NCBI GenBank assembly: GCA_049840515.1
Contig: JASGKW010000019.1
Span: 62,001 to 126,000, forward strand
Direction of reading: 5' to 3'
Origin: Muricomes sp049840515
GTDB lineage: Bacteria > Bacillota > Clostridia > Lachnospirales > Lachnospiraceae
DNA length: 64,000 nt
The notes beneath the pieces were generated by a model. It had not been told where the DNA came from. It worked only from the letters and a program-made list of their open reading frames with translations, and did no database searches. Below are positions 35,160-43,947 of this stretch, one piece after another. Numbering within the stretch: the stretch's first letter is position 1; each line of letters opens with the position of its first letter. Both the position numbers and the translations under genes were made by a program.

Positions 35160-36979
35160 TTATTCTGTTTGCTCTAAGAGAGAATTTTTTCCCTCAGAAA
35201 AAATAGTTTCCAGTTCTTCATCTGACAGAAGTTCATAGTTCTTTCCGTCTTCTAGTTCCTGTGTGATTTCTCCATCCAAACTGTCAGCAAGAGAAATGTT
35301 GGCCACCGCCTGTGTTACTTCACCATGACGGTATGGCTCTCCTTTTCCATCTGTGGTCAGTACCACGTTTGGATGTTTTAGGATGTCAAATTTTTCATCC
35401 ATGACAGGGCGTTCTCCCCGAATAAAAAGAAGTGCGTACCGATTATCCAGCATACGCACCTCATCCGGCGTTAAAAGTTCCCGCCCCGATATTTGATAAT
35501 TTGTAGAATAGTTCCCAGAATGTCCCGTGGACTTTCCATAAGTGTTCATGTCAATGGTAGATTTCCCAAGCAACTCACTCACATATTTATGTGTTCCCTG
35601 CTCATTTCCACCAAGATACAAAAATTCATCACAATTGCCCACAATGCTCTCCCATTGTTTTTCAAATAATGCCTTTAACTGTGCCAGATTTTGCAGAATG
35701 ATGGATACGCTGACCTCCCTCGACCTCATAACAGAAAGGATTTTATCAAAATCATCCGGCAGTGAAACATTCGCAAATTCATCCATCAGAAAGTGTACAT
35801 GAACAGGCAGCCTCCCCCCATATTTATGGTCAGCAAGATAAAATAGCTGTTGGAACAACTGTGTATATAAAATAGATACCAAGAAGTTGTAGCTGGTATC
35901 GTTGTCCGGTATCAGTGCAAACAATGCCACTTTTTCCTCACCCAAAGAGGGCACTCCAAATCATCTGTAGCAGTCAGTGCTGCAAGACTTGATAAGTTAA
36001 ATTTCTCCAGCCTCGCCGCCAGTGTAATCTGAATGGATTTCAGCGTTTTAGCACTGCCGGAATGGTAATCCTTATAATACTTTACTGCAATATGCTCCGG
36101 TTCCCGCATTTCCAGACGCTCAAACAGCTCATCAAGAGGTGACTGGTATTCATCACTGTCCTCCCGGACTTCACCTGCCCTTAGAAGTTCCATGACCATT
36201 GGGAAATTCTGTTCCTCTTTTGGTGCCTCATATTTTAGATAGAAAATCAATGCCAGCAATAACATGGAGGCTGCAGTATCCCAAAATGGATCGTTGCTCT
36301 GACTTCCCTTTGGTGTGGTTGCTTTAAACAGGTTCGTCACAAGCCTCTGAACATCGTTATCATCTTTCAGATAAACAAAGGGATTATAGCAATGGCTCTT
36401 TTCCATGTTGATTAAATCAAGCACTCGCACCTTGTACCCCTTTGATTCCAGCAGGTGCCCTGTGTCCCTCAGATTCTCTCCTTTTGGGTCAAGGACCACA
36501 AAGGAAGTATTTGCCTGGATTAAATTTACTTTTCCATAAAAACGTGTTTTTCCAGAGCCTGCCCCTCCAATCACTAAGGTAAGGACATTCCTGCGGTGTT
36601 TCCGCATATCGTAACTAATCCGTACATTTTGGGTCATAATCTTATTATCTTCAAATTTCTTTGCACTGTACTTTTTATTGACTGCCTTTGCATCTCCCCA
36701 TTTGGCAGACCCGTGTTCCTCACCTTTACGGTAATTCCTTTTAGTAGACACATAAATACCAATCCCCATACCATAGGCAAGCAGAAAAATAAGGACAGTT
36801 TTTACGCTGTCCTTACAGAACTCCATAGAAAAAGGGTGGTTCATTTCCTCTGAAAGTCCATTTATGATAGAGAACAGACCCCCCGATAAATAGGGAGCAG
36901 TCAGCAGGGCAAACCAGATAACTGGAAGAATGCCACAAGCAGTAAATGCCCATGTTGTCTTCCTGTCATCGTTCTTCAT
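35160..36979 (-). pseudogene. virD4: VirD4/TraG-type coupling protein, frameshifted
   Basis: Starts at 36979 behind AAGGGGG. Two N-terminal helices precede Walker A GGAGSGKTRFY, VVLDPKGENL and the DPFWDTAASMLLLALI segment. Near 35950-35956 the frame breaks after LTATDDLE. The other frame continues with PSLGEEKVALFALIPDND, VHFLMDEFANV (Walker B) and a TPDEVR tail to 35160. One missing base explains the break; the restored length is about 606 aa, as expected. The protein links the relaxosome to the channel. As written in this sequence it would be non-functional. Confidence 0.88.
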
Positions 36980-37169
36980 GATATTTATGCCCCCTTTTCC
37001 CTTTCTCTGCTGGAACCTCCATCCGGGCAATCACCTTTAACAGTACATCATCCACTGCATCCGTGGCTTTACCTTCCTGAATCATCTGATTGCGTTTATC
37101 ATTTAAAGAATGAAAAATCACGCCGCTCTCATATTGGTCCAGTTCCAGAGTAATTTTTGTATCGCCCAA
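36966..37169 (-). CDS. Small ICE protein upstream of VirD4
   Basis: 67 aa from a TTG at 37169 with AGGAGG 8 nt upstream. Acidic and helical, starting GDTKITLELDQYESGVIFHS and ending with a basic tail. It overlaps the VirD4 start region by 14 nt. Recurrent in this position in related elements; function unknown. Confidence 0.7.
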   Translation of the reverse strand: MGDTKITLELDQYESGVIFHSLNDKRNQMIQEGKATDAVDDVLLKVIARMEVPAEKGKRGHKYHEER

Positions 37170-37251
37170 AACTTACACCTCCTATTGCTCCATTTCTTTG
37201 TCCTTCGCTTGAAACTTTCGGACTGCCCTATCTTCTTTTGGATTAAGCAGG

Positions 37252-38247
37252 TCATCTGGCTCCCTCCCGGCTGTAGGATTCCTGTGGAGTCTGACGGCTC
37301 CATTGGGATTGCCTGCCGCTCGCCTCTGGTCCCTGTTGTAACTGACTGTTATCTGATTCCTGCCGACGGTTGCTCTGACTACGGTTTTGGTCTAATACCT
37401 TCGCCATGCGGGCGGAAATGGTATTTGCAGCATCACGCACTTTGGAAAGCTCACTCCGTACTTCCTGTGGCTCCATAGCTGTAAAGAACTCTGGCGCATC
37501 CTCAAAATGAAAACCCTGAGTATCCACTCCATATTTCTTACAAAGAATATAAGAGGCACAATAGGCGTGAAATGCATCTTCATTACGGTCATAATTCTTA
37601 TCTCCATCCGCAAAACCTGCAAGGGCAAGCTCTGGTGTCAGACTTCGGAAAATTTCATCTGCACTCATGCCTTTTCTCACATAAATACAGTTCTCCTCCG
37701 GTTCAAATAAAGCTCCTTTATCTTCCGGCATCTGATCCGGGTCAGCACCCACAATATTCACCGGAGGATTACTGATTAAAGCCCGAATTAACAATCGTTC
37801 CTCCACATCCACTTGTGGCTCCTGCTTTTCGCTCATAGTTGTCTGGGAAATATCATAAAGCTTTTTCGCATTGTAATAGGTTCCGATGCTCCCATCCTCA
37901 CGCTCATACTCTTTCCCCGGCTCCATAATCAGCACTGGATTTTGCCGCTCTGTCCGTTTGATATAAACTTCCTGATCTCTCCAATATCCATAATCCCCAA
38001 GTTTCTTCGCCTCTGGATTTTGTGCCATAATAAGCAGGGCATTGTTGGCAGTATAACGGTCAAAACGGCTTTGTACATTCAAATATTGTTCAAAAGCCTG
38101 ACTGTCCGTTGCCACTGCCTCTGTTATCTGTTCCGATAATTCATAACAGCGACTCCGGTTATTCTTGCTCTCAGCAATAAATGCTGCAGTCCGGTCATCC
38201 TGTGGTACTGCTGATACATTTAGCATTGTATCAAAATTGTTCTCCAT
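37252..38247 (-). CDS. ArdC-like ssDNA-binding domain protein
   Basis: 331 aa. The N-terminal ~130 residues match the ArdC-type N domain: LNVQSRFDRYTANNALLIMAQNPEAKKLGDYGYW followed by VYIKRTERQNPVLIMEP. The rest carries a degenerate metallopeptidase-like region without a clear HExxH and a low-complexity Q/R/S tail. ArdC proteins protect single-stranded plasmid DNA on entry. Antirestriction is plausible but unproven here. It lies between the VirD4 and PcfB genes. Confidence 0.82.
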   Translation of the reverse strand: MENNFDTMLNVSAVPQDDRTAAFIAESKNNRSRCYELSEQITEAVATDSQAFEQYLNVQSRFDRYTANNALLIMAQNPEAKKLGDYGYWRDQEVYIKRTERQNPVLIMEPGKEYEREDGSIGTYYNAKKLYDISQTTMSEKQEPQVDVEERLLIRALISNPPVNIVGADPDQMPEDKGALFEPEENCIYVRKGMSADEIFRSLTPELALAGFADGDKNYDRNEDAFHAYCASYILCKKYGVDTQGFHFEDAPEFFTAMEPQEVRSELSKVRDAANTISARMAKVLDQNRSQSNRRQESDNSQLQQGPEASGRQSQWSRQTPQESYSREGAR

Positions 38248-38253
38248 AACTCC

Positions 38254-39132
38254 TTACCTCTCTTTCACCTTTTTTGATTTTTTCCTGTTTTGCCGCTGAT
38301 TCTGCATCTGCTGCTGGCTCTTGTTCTTTGTTGTTTTGGAAACAGGGTCACGCCTTTGTGTTTCCGCCTCTTTCTTCCTTGCCATCTGAATATCTCTTAG
38401 CTCCTCCCGTACAGAAGGCTGATTAGGGGTGACAGGTATATACAGCTTAGAAGTACCCTCGGCGGCTGTTCTGTGTTTCCCGGATATAGGCTCGGACTGA
38501 CGGGATTTCTCGGTCTTTGCCAAAGAGGGGTTTTGCTGCTGTCCATCTTTTTTGAGCGCCTCCCCTAACAACTCATCCATGAGCTTATCTTCCTGTGCCT
38601 GATTCGGTCTGTCTTTTTCCGGCTCTGCCTGTGATGAAACTTCCTGTTTTGTTTTTCCAGCAGATTTTTTCTCCTTTGATTGTCCTGTTTCGGCTGGAAT
38701 ATGAGATTTTTCTTCCCTTGACTTTTGGATTTCCGTCTTAACCTGTGCAACTTCGCTGACCGATGCGAACCGGAACCGTTCTACAATCCGGTTGATTCGG
38801 GATGCATCTTCTGCTTTTACTATGATATCTACCATCCCGTCTCTCCCCACTCTGGGATTACGCACTGCACAATATAAAACCCCATAACGTTTTGCCTCCT
38901 GCACAAATTTCCTCAGGTCACTTTCTTTCACAGAAAATACGGTCAACGGTTTTCCCGAACGCACTAACGTCTCCAGCTTTACCCTGCCCTTTGTTTTTTT
39001 CTGCTCTTTTAAAATGGCATATAAAAGCACTGCAAGCTGTTTCGCTCCTGTACCAGAAATTTTCAAGGCAGCCTGACCGACTTCCAAAGACATCCTCACC
39101 ACCTGATCAGCGGCCTCGCCTGATGTGTTCAT
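38254..39132 (-). CDS. PcfB-family conjugation protein
   Basis: 292 aa from the ATG at 39132 behind GGAGG. The first 140 residues are conserved (SGEAADQVVRMSLEVGQAAL, AKQLAVLLYAILKEQKKTKG, GVLYCAVRN), as in PcfB of enterococcal pCF10-like systems, where it helps bring the relaxosome to the coupling protein. The remainder is a charged, Q/E/K-rich tail. It overlaps the relaxase gene by 26 nt. Confidence 0.87.
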   Translation of the reverse strand: MNTSGEAADQVVRMSLEVGQAALKISGTGAKQLAVLLYAILKEQKKTKGRVKLETLVRSGKPLTVFSVKESDLRKFVQEAKRYGVLYCAVRNPRVGRDGMVDIIVKAEDASRINRIVERFRFASVSEVAQVKTEIQKSREEKSHIPAETGQSKEKKSAGKTKQEVSSQAEPEKDRPNQAQEDKLMDELLGEALKKDGQQQNPSLAKTEKSRQSEPISGKHRTAAEGTSKLYIPVTPNQPSVREELRDIQMARKKEAETQRRDPVSKTTKNKSQQQMQNQRQNRKKSKKVKER

Positions 39133-40609
39133 GGCCTTTTTCCTCCTTTTCCTGATTTTTCTCCTGCCGCACAACCTGTAACTTCTCTTTCATCACGCCA
39201 GAACGTGCGGCAATTCCCTCACAGAGCACCACCTCCTCTCTCAATTTTCCAATCTGTTTGGTCAATGAAAAAATCTCCCCCTTAACCTCAGACAGCGTTT
39301 CTACCTCCTTGATATTGCGGCTTTTGTATCTCAGATGTTTTCTATAAACCACAAGTTGTTCCATCTGCCCTTGCAGCTTTTCTTTGCATAAAAAAAGCTG
39401 CTCTGCGGTATCAATGTGATAATGGCAGAGCAGCCTTGTTTCTCTGGAAATTCGATTTAATCTGGTCAAATCCTCCCGCAATAAGAGATGGGTCTGCTTT
39501 GGATGGGGAGCAGGTCTGTTCTTGGGGAATATTCCAAGCAGATAGCAGTAATGAAAATATAATCCTCTTAATCCTCCGATTTTTCGTTTTGCAGGCCACA
39601 CACCTGCGTCATGCATACGCACCACATATGTCTTTTTCTGCGACTCCTGTTCCACCTTTTGTTTCATTGGCTTTTCCTGTGCCTGAGTCAAGATTCGCTG
39701 GCATATGGCATCTAAGGTATAATCCTCACCAAAGTTGCGGGCAAGTTTCAGCCCACTATCCCTTCCTTTCATACGAATGGTAACATCTTTTCCAAACTTG
39801 ATGGAATATCCCTTTTCTTTTAGATAATAGAAAAACTGTTTTTCCGTTTTCGCTTTTCTGATTGCATCATCTACATCTGCTTTGGTCGTGCTGCGATAGG
39901 TTGGTTTCCCGTCCTGCTCTGCCTGCCACTCCCCATACTGCTTTGTTTTTCCCGGCTTTGGATGTTCAATCACCGACAGTCTGTATTCCCGGCAAAGCCT
40001 GTCAGAAACATTCCTCATATCCCGGTAATCCTGATTTGTACGGTGATACCTGAGTCCGTCTGTAAAAGAAACAGAGTTGACCACAAAATGATTATGGAGA
40101 TGATGCGCCTTGTCCAAATGAGTGGCAACCAGAACCTGAAACCTGTCTCCCCACAACTCTTCTGCCAGTTTCAGCCCAATCTCATGTGCCATTGCCGGAG
40201 TACATTCTCCCGGTGCAAAGGACTGATAACCGTGAAATGCCATAATGCCTTCCTCTTTCCCATATCGCTTTTTTGCTGCCATCATTTCACTTCGGGCAGT
40301 TGTGGGTGTGCAGTTGATACCAGAAACATATTGCTGCATGATTGTCTCTGATTCATTTTCTATCACATTCTCTGTAAAAGCAGCACTCAGATTTTTACTC
40401 TTATTTTTCTGTCTGGTCTTTTCCTCATTGACAGCATAGGCAATAACATCAGACAGTCCTTGTATATCCGCCTCTCCCATATCAGAAAACTCAGGCAGCT
40501 TTGAAATTTCCGGGTCAATGGTCTTTTCCGGATTTTGCACGTAAATGACAACTTTCCCAAGCCAGCCCTTCACGCTCCAAATAGATGTGGTTGCCATCTT
40601 AAAACTCAT
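39107..40609 (-). CDS. Relaxase/mobilisation nuclease (MobP-type)
   Basis: 500 aa. The three-histidine metal motif is HLDKAHHLHNHFVVNSV, typical of MOBP relaxases. Catalytic Tyr candidates lie in the N-terminal IYVQNPEKT region. It would nick at oriT and covalently carry the strand into the recipient. The start overlaps the MobC gene by 11 nt. The C-terminus (~150 residues) is helical and charged. No frame disruption is seen. Confidence 0.93.
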   Translation of the reverse strand: MSFKMATTSIWSVKGWLGKVVIYVQNPEKTIDPEISKLPEFSDMGEADIQGLSDVIAYAVNEEKTRQKNKSKNLSAAFTENVIENESETIMQQYVSGINCTPTTARSEMMAAKKRYGKEEGIMAFHGYQSFAPGECTPAMAHEIGLKLAEELWGDRFQVLVATHLDKAHHLHNHFVVNSVSFTDGLRYHRTNQDYRDMRNVSDRLCREYRLSVIEHPKPGKTKQYGEWQAEQDGKPTYRSTTKADVDDAIRKAKTEKQFFYYLKEKGYSIKFGKDVTIRMKGRDSGLKLARNFGEDYTLDAICQRILTQAQEKPMKQKVEQESQKKTYVVRMHDAGVWPAKRKIGGLRGLYFHYCYLLGIFPKNRPAPHPKQTHLLLREDLTRLNRISRETRLLCHYHIDTAEQLFLCKEKLQGQMEQLVVYRKHLRYKSRNIKEVETLSEVKGEIFSLTKQIGKLREEVVLCEGIAARSGVMKEKLQVVRQEKNQEKEEKGHEHIRRGR

Positions 40610-40934
40610 TTCTCTTTTCTGGCAGAATGACCGCTTTTGTGATATCCGCCACTATCTTTTCAAACTGCCGCATCTCTTTGTCATACCGCTGCACATCAAT
40701 GACATTTAAAATATGAGCTTTCTGTGCAATCTGATTCAGGTTATTCCCTATTTTATGCAGCTCCCGCATCATAGCATAATAATCTGGCGGCGGCGCATCT
40801 CTTGGCACCACACCGTCAATCAACTGTCGTAGGTACGCCTCACGATTCAGACCACTCTTCTTTACTTTCTTATCAAGACCCTCCGCCTCTTTGCGGTTAA
40901 GCCTGAACAAAATAGGAACATTTCGTTTTCTCAT
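40599..40934 (-). CDS. mobC: MobC-like relaxosome protein
   Basis: 111 aa. An N-terminal ribbon-helix-helix-like segment (VPILFRLNRKEAEGLDKKVKKSGLNREAYLRQLI) and the family signature MRELHKIGNNLNQIAQKAH are present. MobC-type proteins open oriT for the relaxase encoded next. Length is normal. Confidence 0.94.
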   Translation of the reverse strand: MRKRNVPILFRLNRKEAEGLDKKVKKSGLNREAYLRQLIDGVVPRDAPPPDYYAMMRELHKIGNNLNQIAQKAHILNVIDVQRYDKEMRQFEKIVADITKAVILPEKRNEF

Positions 40935-41896
40935 CGCTCCATCTCCTTTTCCTTTATAGATTCTACCACCTGACAGATTTTCCCTTTCTCCTTATCATAT
41001 TCATACACCCTGTCTGATAAAATTTCCTCCTGTATAACTTCCTGCTCATTTACTTCCCGGACCATCTGGCCCAATTCCTTAGGAGACCTTCCAGCTTCTT
41101 TTGGAACAACTAATACTTCATGCAGGGAAGAGGGTAAAATATAAAACCCTTTTGGAAACAAAGCATCCACTTTCTCCATTAAATGAGGATACGCCAAAAC
41201 AGAAGCACCATTGATTCTCTCTGGATTACTCAGAACATACATCATATCTTTGGGGATATCACCCGTACTATTTGGTTCCAACAGGTTTTCACCTGTTTTT
41301 TCATCATCCAGTATTTCCTTCATAATGCCCTCCATGCTCATAAGAACCGGTGGGCTGACTTTTTCTGCATTATCCAATGCCTGCTGATAAACGATTTCTG
41401 GGCTAACCTCCCATTTTTTCAGTATTTCATTGGTGACTTTTGCACTTCCAACGCCCTGTCCATCCGGAGATGGGAACTCAATGCGGCAAATAACAGACAA
41501 GTCCTCCAACTTTTTACGTGGCATATGGGAAAGCATCTTTTGATTTGCTTTCGTATTGATAACCTGTACTTTCAAGTAATCTTTCACAGAATTGTAATCT
41601 TCAAAATCCAATTGCTCCGGCAGGTCTTTAGCACAGAGAGCCTGAGAACAGATAGTGACAATTTCTTTCATAACCACATCCAGGTCCCTGCCTTGCCGGA
41701 CTTTATCATAGAAAGATTCCATATAAACAATAGGCGCTATTTTCTGTCCTGGCTGTTGAAAACAAATCCCCACCAGATTCAGCCCATTATTCTTCTGCTG
41801 TTCCATAACCTCGCACTGTACATCCTGCAATTCTTTTGGCAGATAATCCTTAATCTTCTGTGTCACACCCTCTGCGAATATCTTTACCTCTAACAT
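40931..41896 (-). CDS. DUF5688-family protein
   Basis: 321 aa, soluble. The N-terminal EVKIFAEGVTQKIKDYLPKE and central NGLNLVGICFQQPGQKIAPIVYMESFY segments, and the C-terminal LPSSLHEVLVVPKE, recall DUF5688 proteins that recur upstream of mobC in Clostridia elements. No catalytic motif is seen. An AAGGAGG site precedes the ATG. Its stop overlaps the mobC start by 4 nt, so both are translated together. Confidence 0.82.
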   Translation of the reverse strand: MLEVKIFAEGVTQKIKDYLPKELQDVQCEVMEQQKNNGLNLVGICFQQPGQKIAPIVYMESFYDKVRQGRDLDVVMKEIVTICSQALCAKDLPEQLDFEDYNSVKDYLKVQVINTKANQKMLSHMPRKKLEDLSVICRIEFPSPDGQGVGSAKVTNEILKKWEVSPEIVYQQALDNAEKVSPPVLMSMEGIMKEILDDEKTGENLLEPNSTGDIPKDMMYVLSNPERINGASVLAYPHLMEKVDALFPKGFYILPSSLHEVLVVPKEAGRSPKELGQMVREVNEQEVIQEEILSDRVYEYDKEKGKICQVVESIKEKEMER

Positions 41897-41993
41897 CCTG
41901 CATTTCCTCCTTCTTTTTAATTTCCTGCTGATACCTTCTCAGTCTTCTTTTTTCTGCCTCTTGATTTCGTGTTAGAAATTCCATGTGTATCAT
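41850..41993 (-). CDS. Possible 47-aa basic coiled-coil protein
   Basis: Opens at 41993 with GGAGG 7 nt upstream and encodes a very charged helix (RNQEAEKRRLRRYQQEIKKK). Its 3' end overlaps the DUF5688 gene by 47 nt and contains that gene's ribosome site, suggesting coupled translation. No family is recognised. Confidence 0.45.
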   Translation of the reverse strand: MIHMEFLTRNQEAEKRRLRRYQQEIKKKEEMQDVRGKDIRRGCDTED

Positions 41994-42019
41994 TCTCCTA
42001 CCTCCATTTCTCTGAATTT

Positions 42020-42123
42020 AAGGGGTTTCAGGGGATTCCCCTGACAAGCTGCCGAAGGGTTGGCCTATCCGGAACGGATATGGCAATCCAAAGGCGTTGC
42101 TTGCTGGTATTGTGTATCACTTT
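42020..42123. other. Candidate origin of transfer (oriT) region
   Basis: A GC-rich stretch in the gene gap upstream of the mobC/relaxase genes holds two perfect inverted repeats: tcaggggattcccctga (42028-42044) and tatccggaacggata (42066-42080). Hairpins near the relaxase genes are typical of oriT. The nick site cannot be read directly. Confidence 0.4.
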
Positions 42124-42318
42124 TTATCGTTCCAAATCTTTGGGTCTGCTGTGCTCCTCTGCTTGAAACTCCACTCCCTGAAACTCCTCAGCACTCAAAA
42201 CATACTCACTGTTATTCCAGTTTTCCTGGGCAATCTCCTCTGCCTCAGAACGACTTTCTGCTCGAATTGAAACTGTTTTCTGCAAAGTTTCTGTAATAGT
42301 TACTTCATATTTTTTCAC
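42124..42318 (-). CDS. DpnD/PcfM-family small protein
   Basis: 64 aa from a GTG at 42318. KYEVTITETLQKTVSIRAESRSEAEEIAQENW matches the DpnD/PcfM pattern of two strands and a helix. It overlaps the TOPRIM gene end by 4 nt. Function in transfer is unknown. Confidence 0.82.
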   Translation of the reverse strand: MKKYEVTITETLQKTVSIRAESRSEAEEIAQENWNNSEYVLSAEEFQGVEFQAEEHSRPKDLER

Positions 42319-43292
42319 CGCTCGTGTCTCCTTTTCCCGATCTTTGCCCGCTTTGTCAGACCAATTCCCAACTGAATACATAAACAATCATTATAATCAT
42401 TCCCCTGTTTTGGCGGCTGGTCTTCCGTGTAATACTGTTTTGGAAGGACTGTCTGAATGGCTTTTGTCGCAAACCTCCCTGCCCTGTCATTGTCCAAATG
42501 CAGCACCACCTCTCGCACTTCTGTATGCTCTTTTAGGAATCTTGTCAGTGCCGCCGGAATCTTGCTCCTCTCAATTTCTTTTGCGGGCTGATAGACTCCG
42601 GCAAGGGATAACAGGTGCTCTGCTCTCCAGTTTTTCCCCTCCAACTTTTGCAAAGTAGCATAGGATAACAAATCAATCGCCGATTCAAAGAGGTGTGCTC
42701 TTTCACTTTTCTTCTCTGCCGAAATAGAAAATGAATAATTTTTATCACTCCCGCTTGCCTCCCCAATAAAGTCGGTCCCGATACCTCTTAACGCAGCATA
42801 TCGGGGTTTCTCCTCCTTGTCTCTGCCTACAAAAACAGCATTATGATGATACTCACTTTCATAAATCCGTCCTGTATTCAGGCAAAACTCAATCATATCC
42901 ACATCAATTCCACGCCCTTGCAGATAAGAAACCACATACTCTTGATAGCGGTATGGCTTGGGAAGAAGCAGGATTTTTTCTTTCGTCTTTTCTGTTGGTA
43001 TAGAAATAGGGGGCTGTATCGCCGCCTGTTCCGCAATGATTTCCACTGCCTGCATAAAATTATAATTCCTAACTTTTATCAGATAATCCAGAGCAGACCT
43101 GCCCCCAATCCCCCTGCTCCACCACATCCATTTCCCATTGGAAATTTTCAGACTGTCATGGGTTTTCGTGGTATAGGTATTACCTGAGAAATGCACAAGT
43201 TCGTATGGCTCATAACTTTTAAGGTAGGTCAATAGGTCCATCTGCTTTGCCTGCCTCACAACTTCCGGTGGGATATATAACATAATAATCAC
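42315..43292 (-). CDS. DUF3991/TOPRIM-domain protein
   Basis: 325 aa. The N-terminal part resembles the primase zinc-free DUF3991 domain (FSGNTYTTKTHDSLKISNGKWMWW, GGRSALDYLI). The second half is a TOPRIM fold with the acidic FESAIDLLSYA and VVLHLDNDRAG motifs that bind metal in primases and topoisomerases. It may prime complementary-strand synthesis after transfer (inference). The start may be the second ATG, three codons in. Confidence 0.88.
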   Translation of the reverse strand: MIIMLYIPPEVVRQAKQMDLLTYLKSYEPYELVHFSGNTYTTKTHDSLKISNGKWMWWSRGIGGRSALDYLIKVRNYNFMQAVEIIAEQAAIQPPISIPTEKTKEKILLLPKPYRYQEYVVSYLQGRGIDVDMIEFCLNTGRIYESEYHHNAVFVGRDKEEKPRYAALRGIGTDFIGEASGSDKNYSFSISAEKKSERAHLFESAIDLLSYATLQKLEGKNWRAEHLLSLAGVYQPAKEIERSKIPAALTRFLKEHTEVREVVLHLDNDRAGRFATKAIQTVLPKQYYTEDQPPKQGNDYNDCLCIQLGIGLTKRAKIGKRRHER

Positions 43293-43346
43293 TTCCTTTC
43301 CTGCCTGATACTTGACATGTTTCTTTAATCTTTTGATGTCAGGGCA

Positions 43347-43391
43347 TAAAAATAGCCGGGTGATTTTCGTTTTTGAAAACCACCCGGCTAT
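43347..43391 (-). terminator. Terminator with long conserved loop (first of a pair)
   Basis: 11-bp stem atagccgggtg (43352-43362) with cacccggctat (43381-43391), an inner tttc/gaaa pairing, and a T-rich run on the minus strand. A sister hairpin lies at 62.8 kb. Confidence 0.8.
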
Positions 43392-43467
43392 GTAAATTTA
43401 TTTTGCATATTTCATTTTTTTATAGAAATTTAAATGGCTGACTTTTATATCATTCAGCTATGTATCA

Positions 43468-43809
43468 TTAAATCATCCCTAACAGTTGCATTAACTGCAT
43501 CATATGTCTGCTACCCATGAGATACATTTGAATGGTTTCCATATCTCTGCGCTCCATATCCAATGCAAGGAATCTGGAAAAGGCTTTTACCTCCGAAACT
43601 GTCAATGACATCGGTTCTATTATCTCATCCTGGTCAATGAAAGTAGAAATAAACGGGTACTTCTCCAACAACTCTCCACTTTCTTTCATTACTTGATTAT
43701 AAAATGCGGACTCCTTTTTCAATTCCTCCACACACTTTTTATCCAGTTCTTCATAAATCCCGTTCAGCCATAATGGTAGGTTATAAATGTCTATATCACT
43801 CAATCTCAC
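43468..43809 (-). CDS. Conserved small ICE protein, unknown function
   Basis: 113 aa from a GTG at 43809 with GGAGGGG 6 nt upstream. Helical and acidic (DIYNLPLWLNGIYEELDKKC, then SLTVSEVKAFSRFLALDMER), ending in a methionine-rich LMGSRHMMQLMQLLGMI. No family is recognised. It sits between the helicase giant and the TOPRIM gene. Confidence 0.65.
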   Translation of the reverse strand: MRLSDIDIYNLPLWLNGIYEELDKKCVEELKKESAFYNQVMKESGELLEKYPFISTFIDQDEIIEPMSLTVSEVKAFSRFLALDMERRDMETIQMYLMGSRHMMQLMQLLGMI

Positions 43810-43947
43810 ATGATTCCCCTCCTTTTTCCTCAGATTACACCATAACCCGCCATTTTTGTACATTGTGCGATTTTAGACCACGGCAGAGTTGCTTTTTTGC
43901 CACTCTGCCATGTAAGCGGTATTGGTCAATACAACACCACAGCTCTA

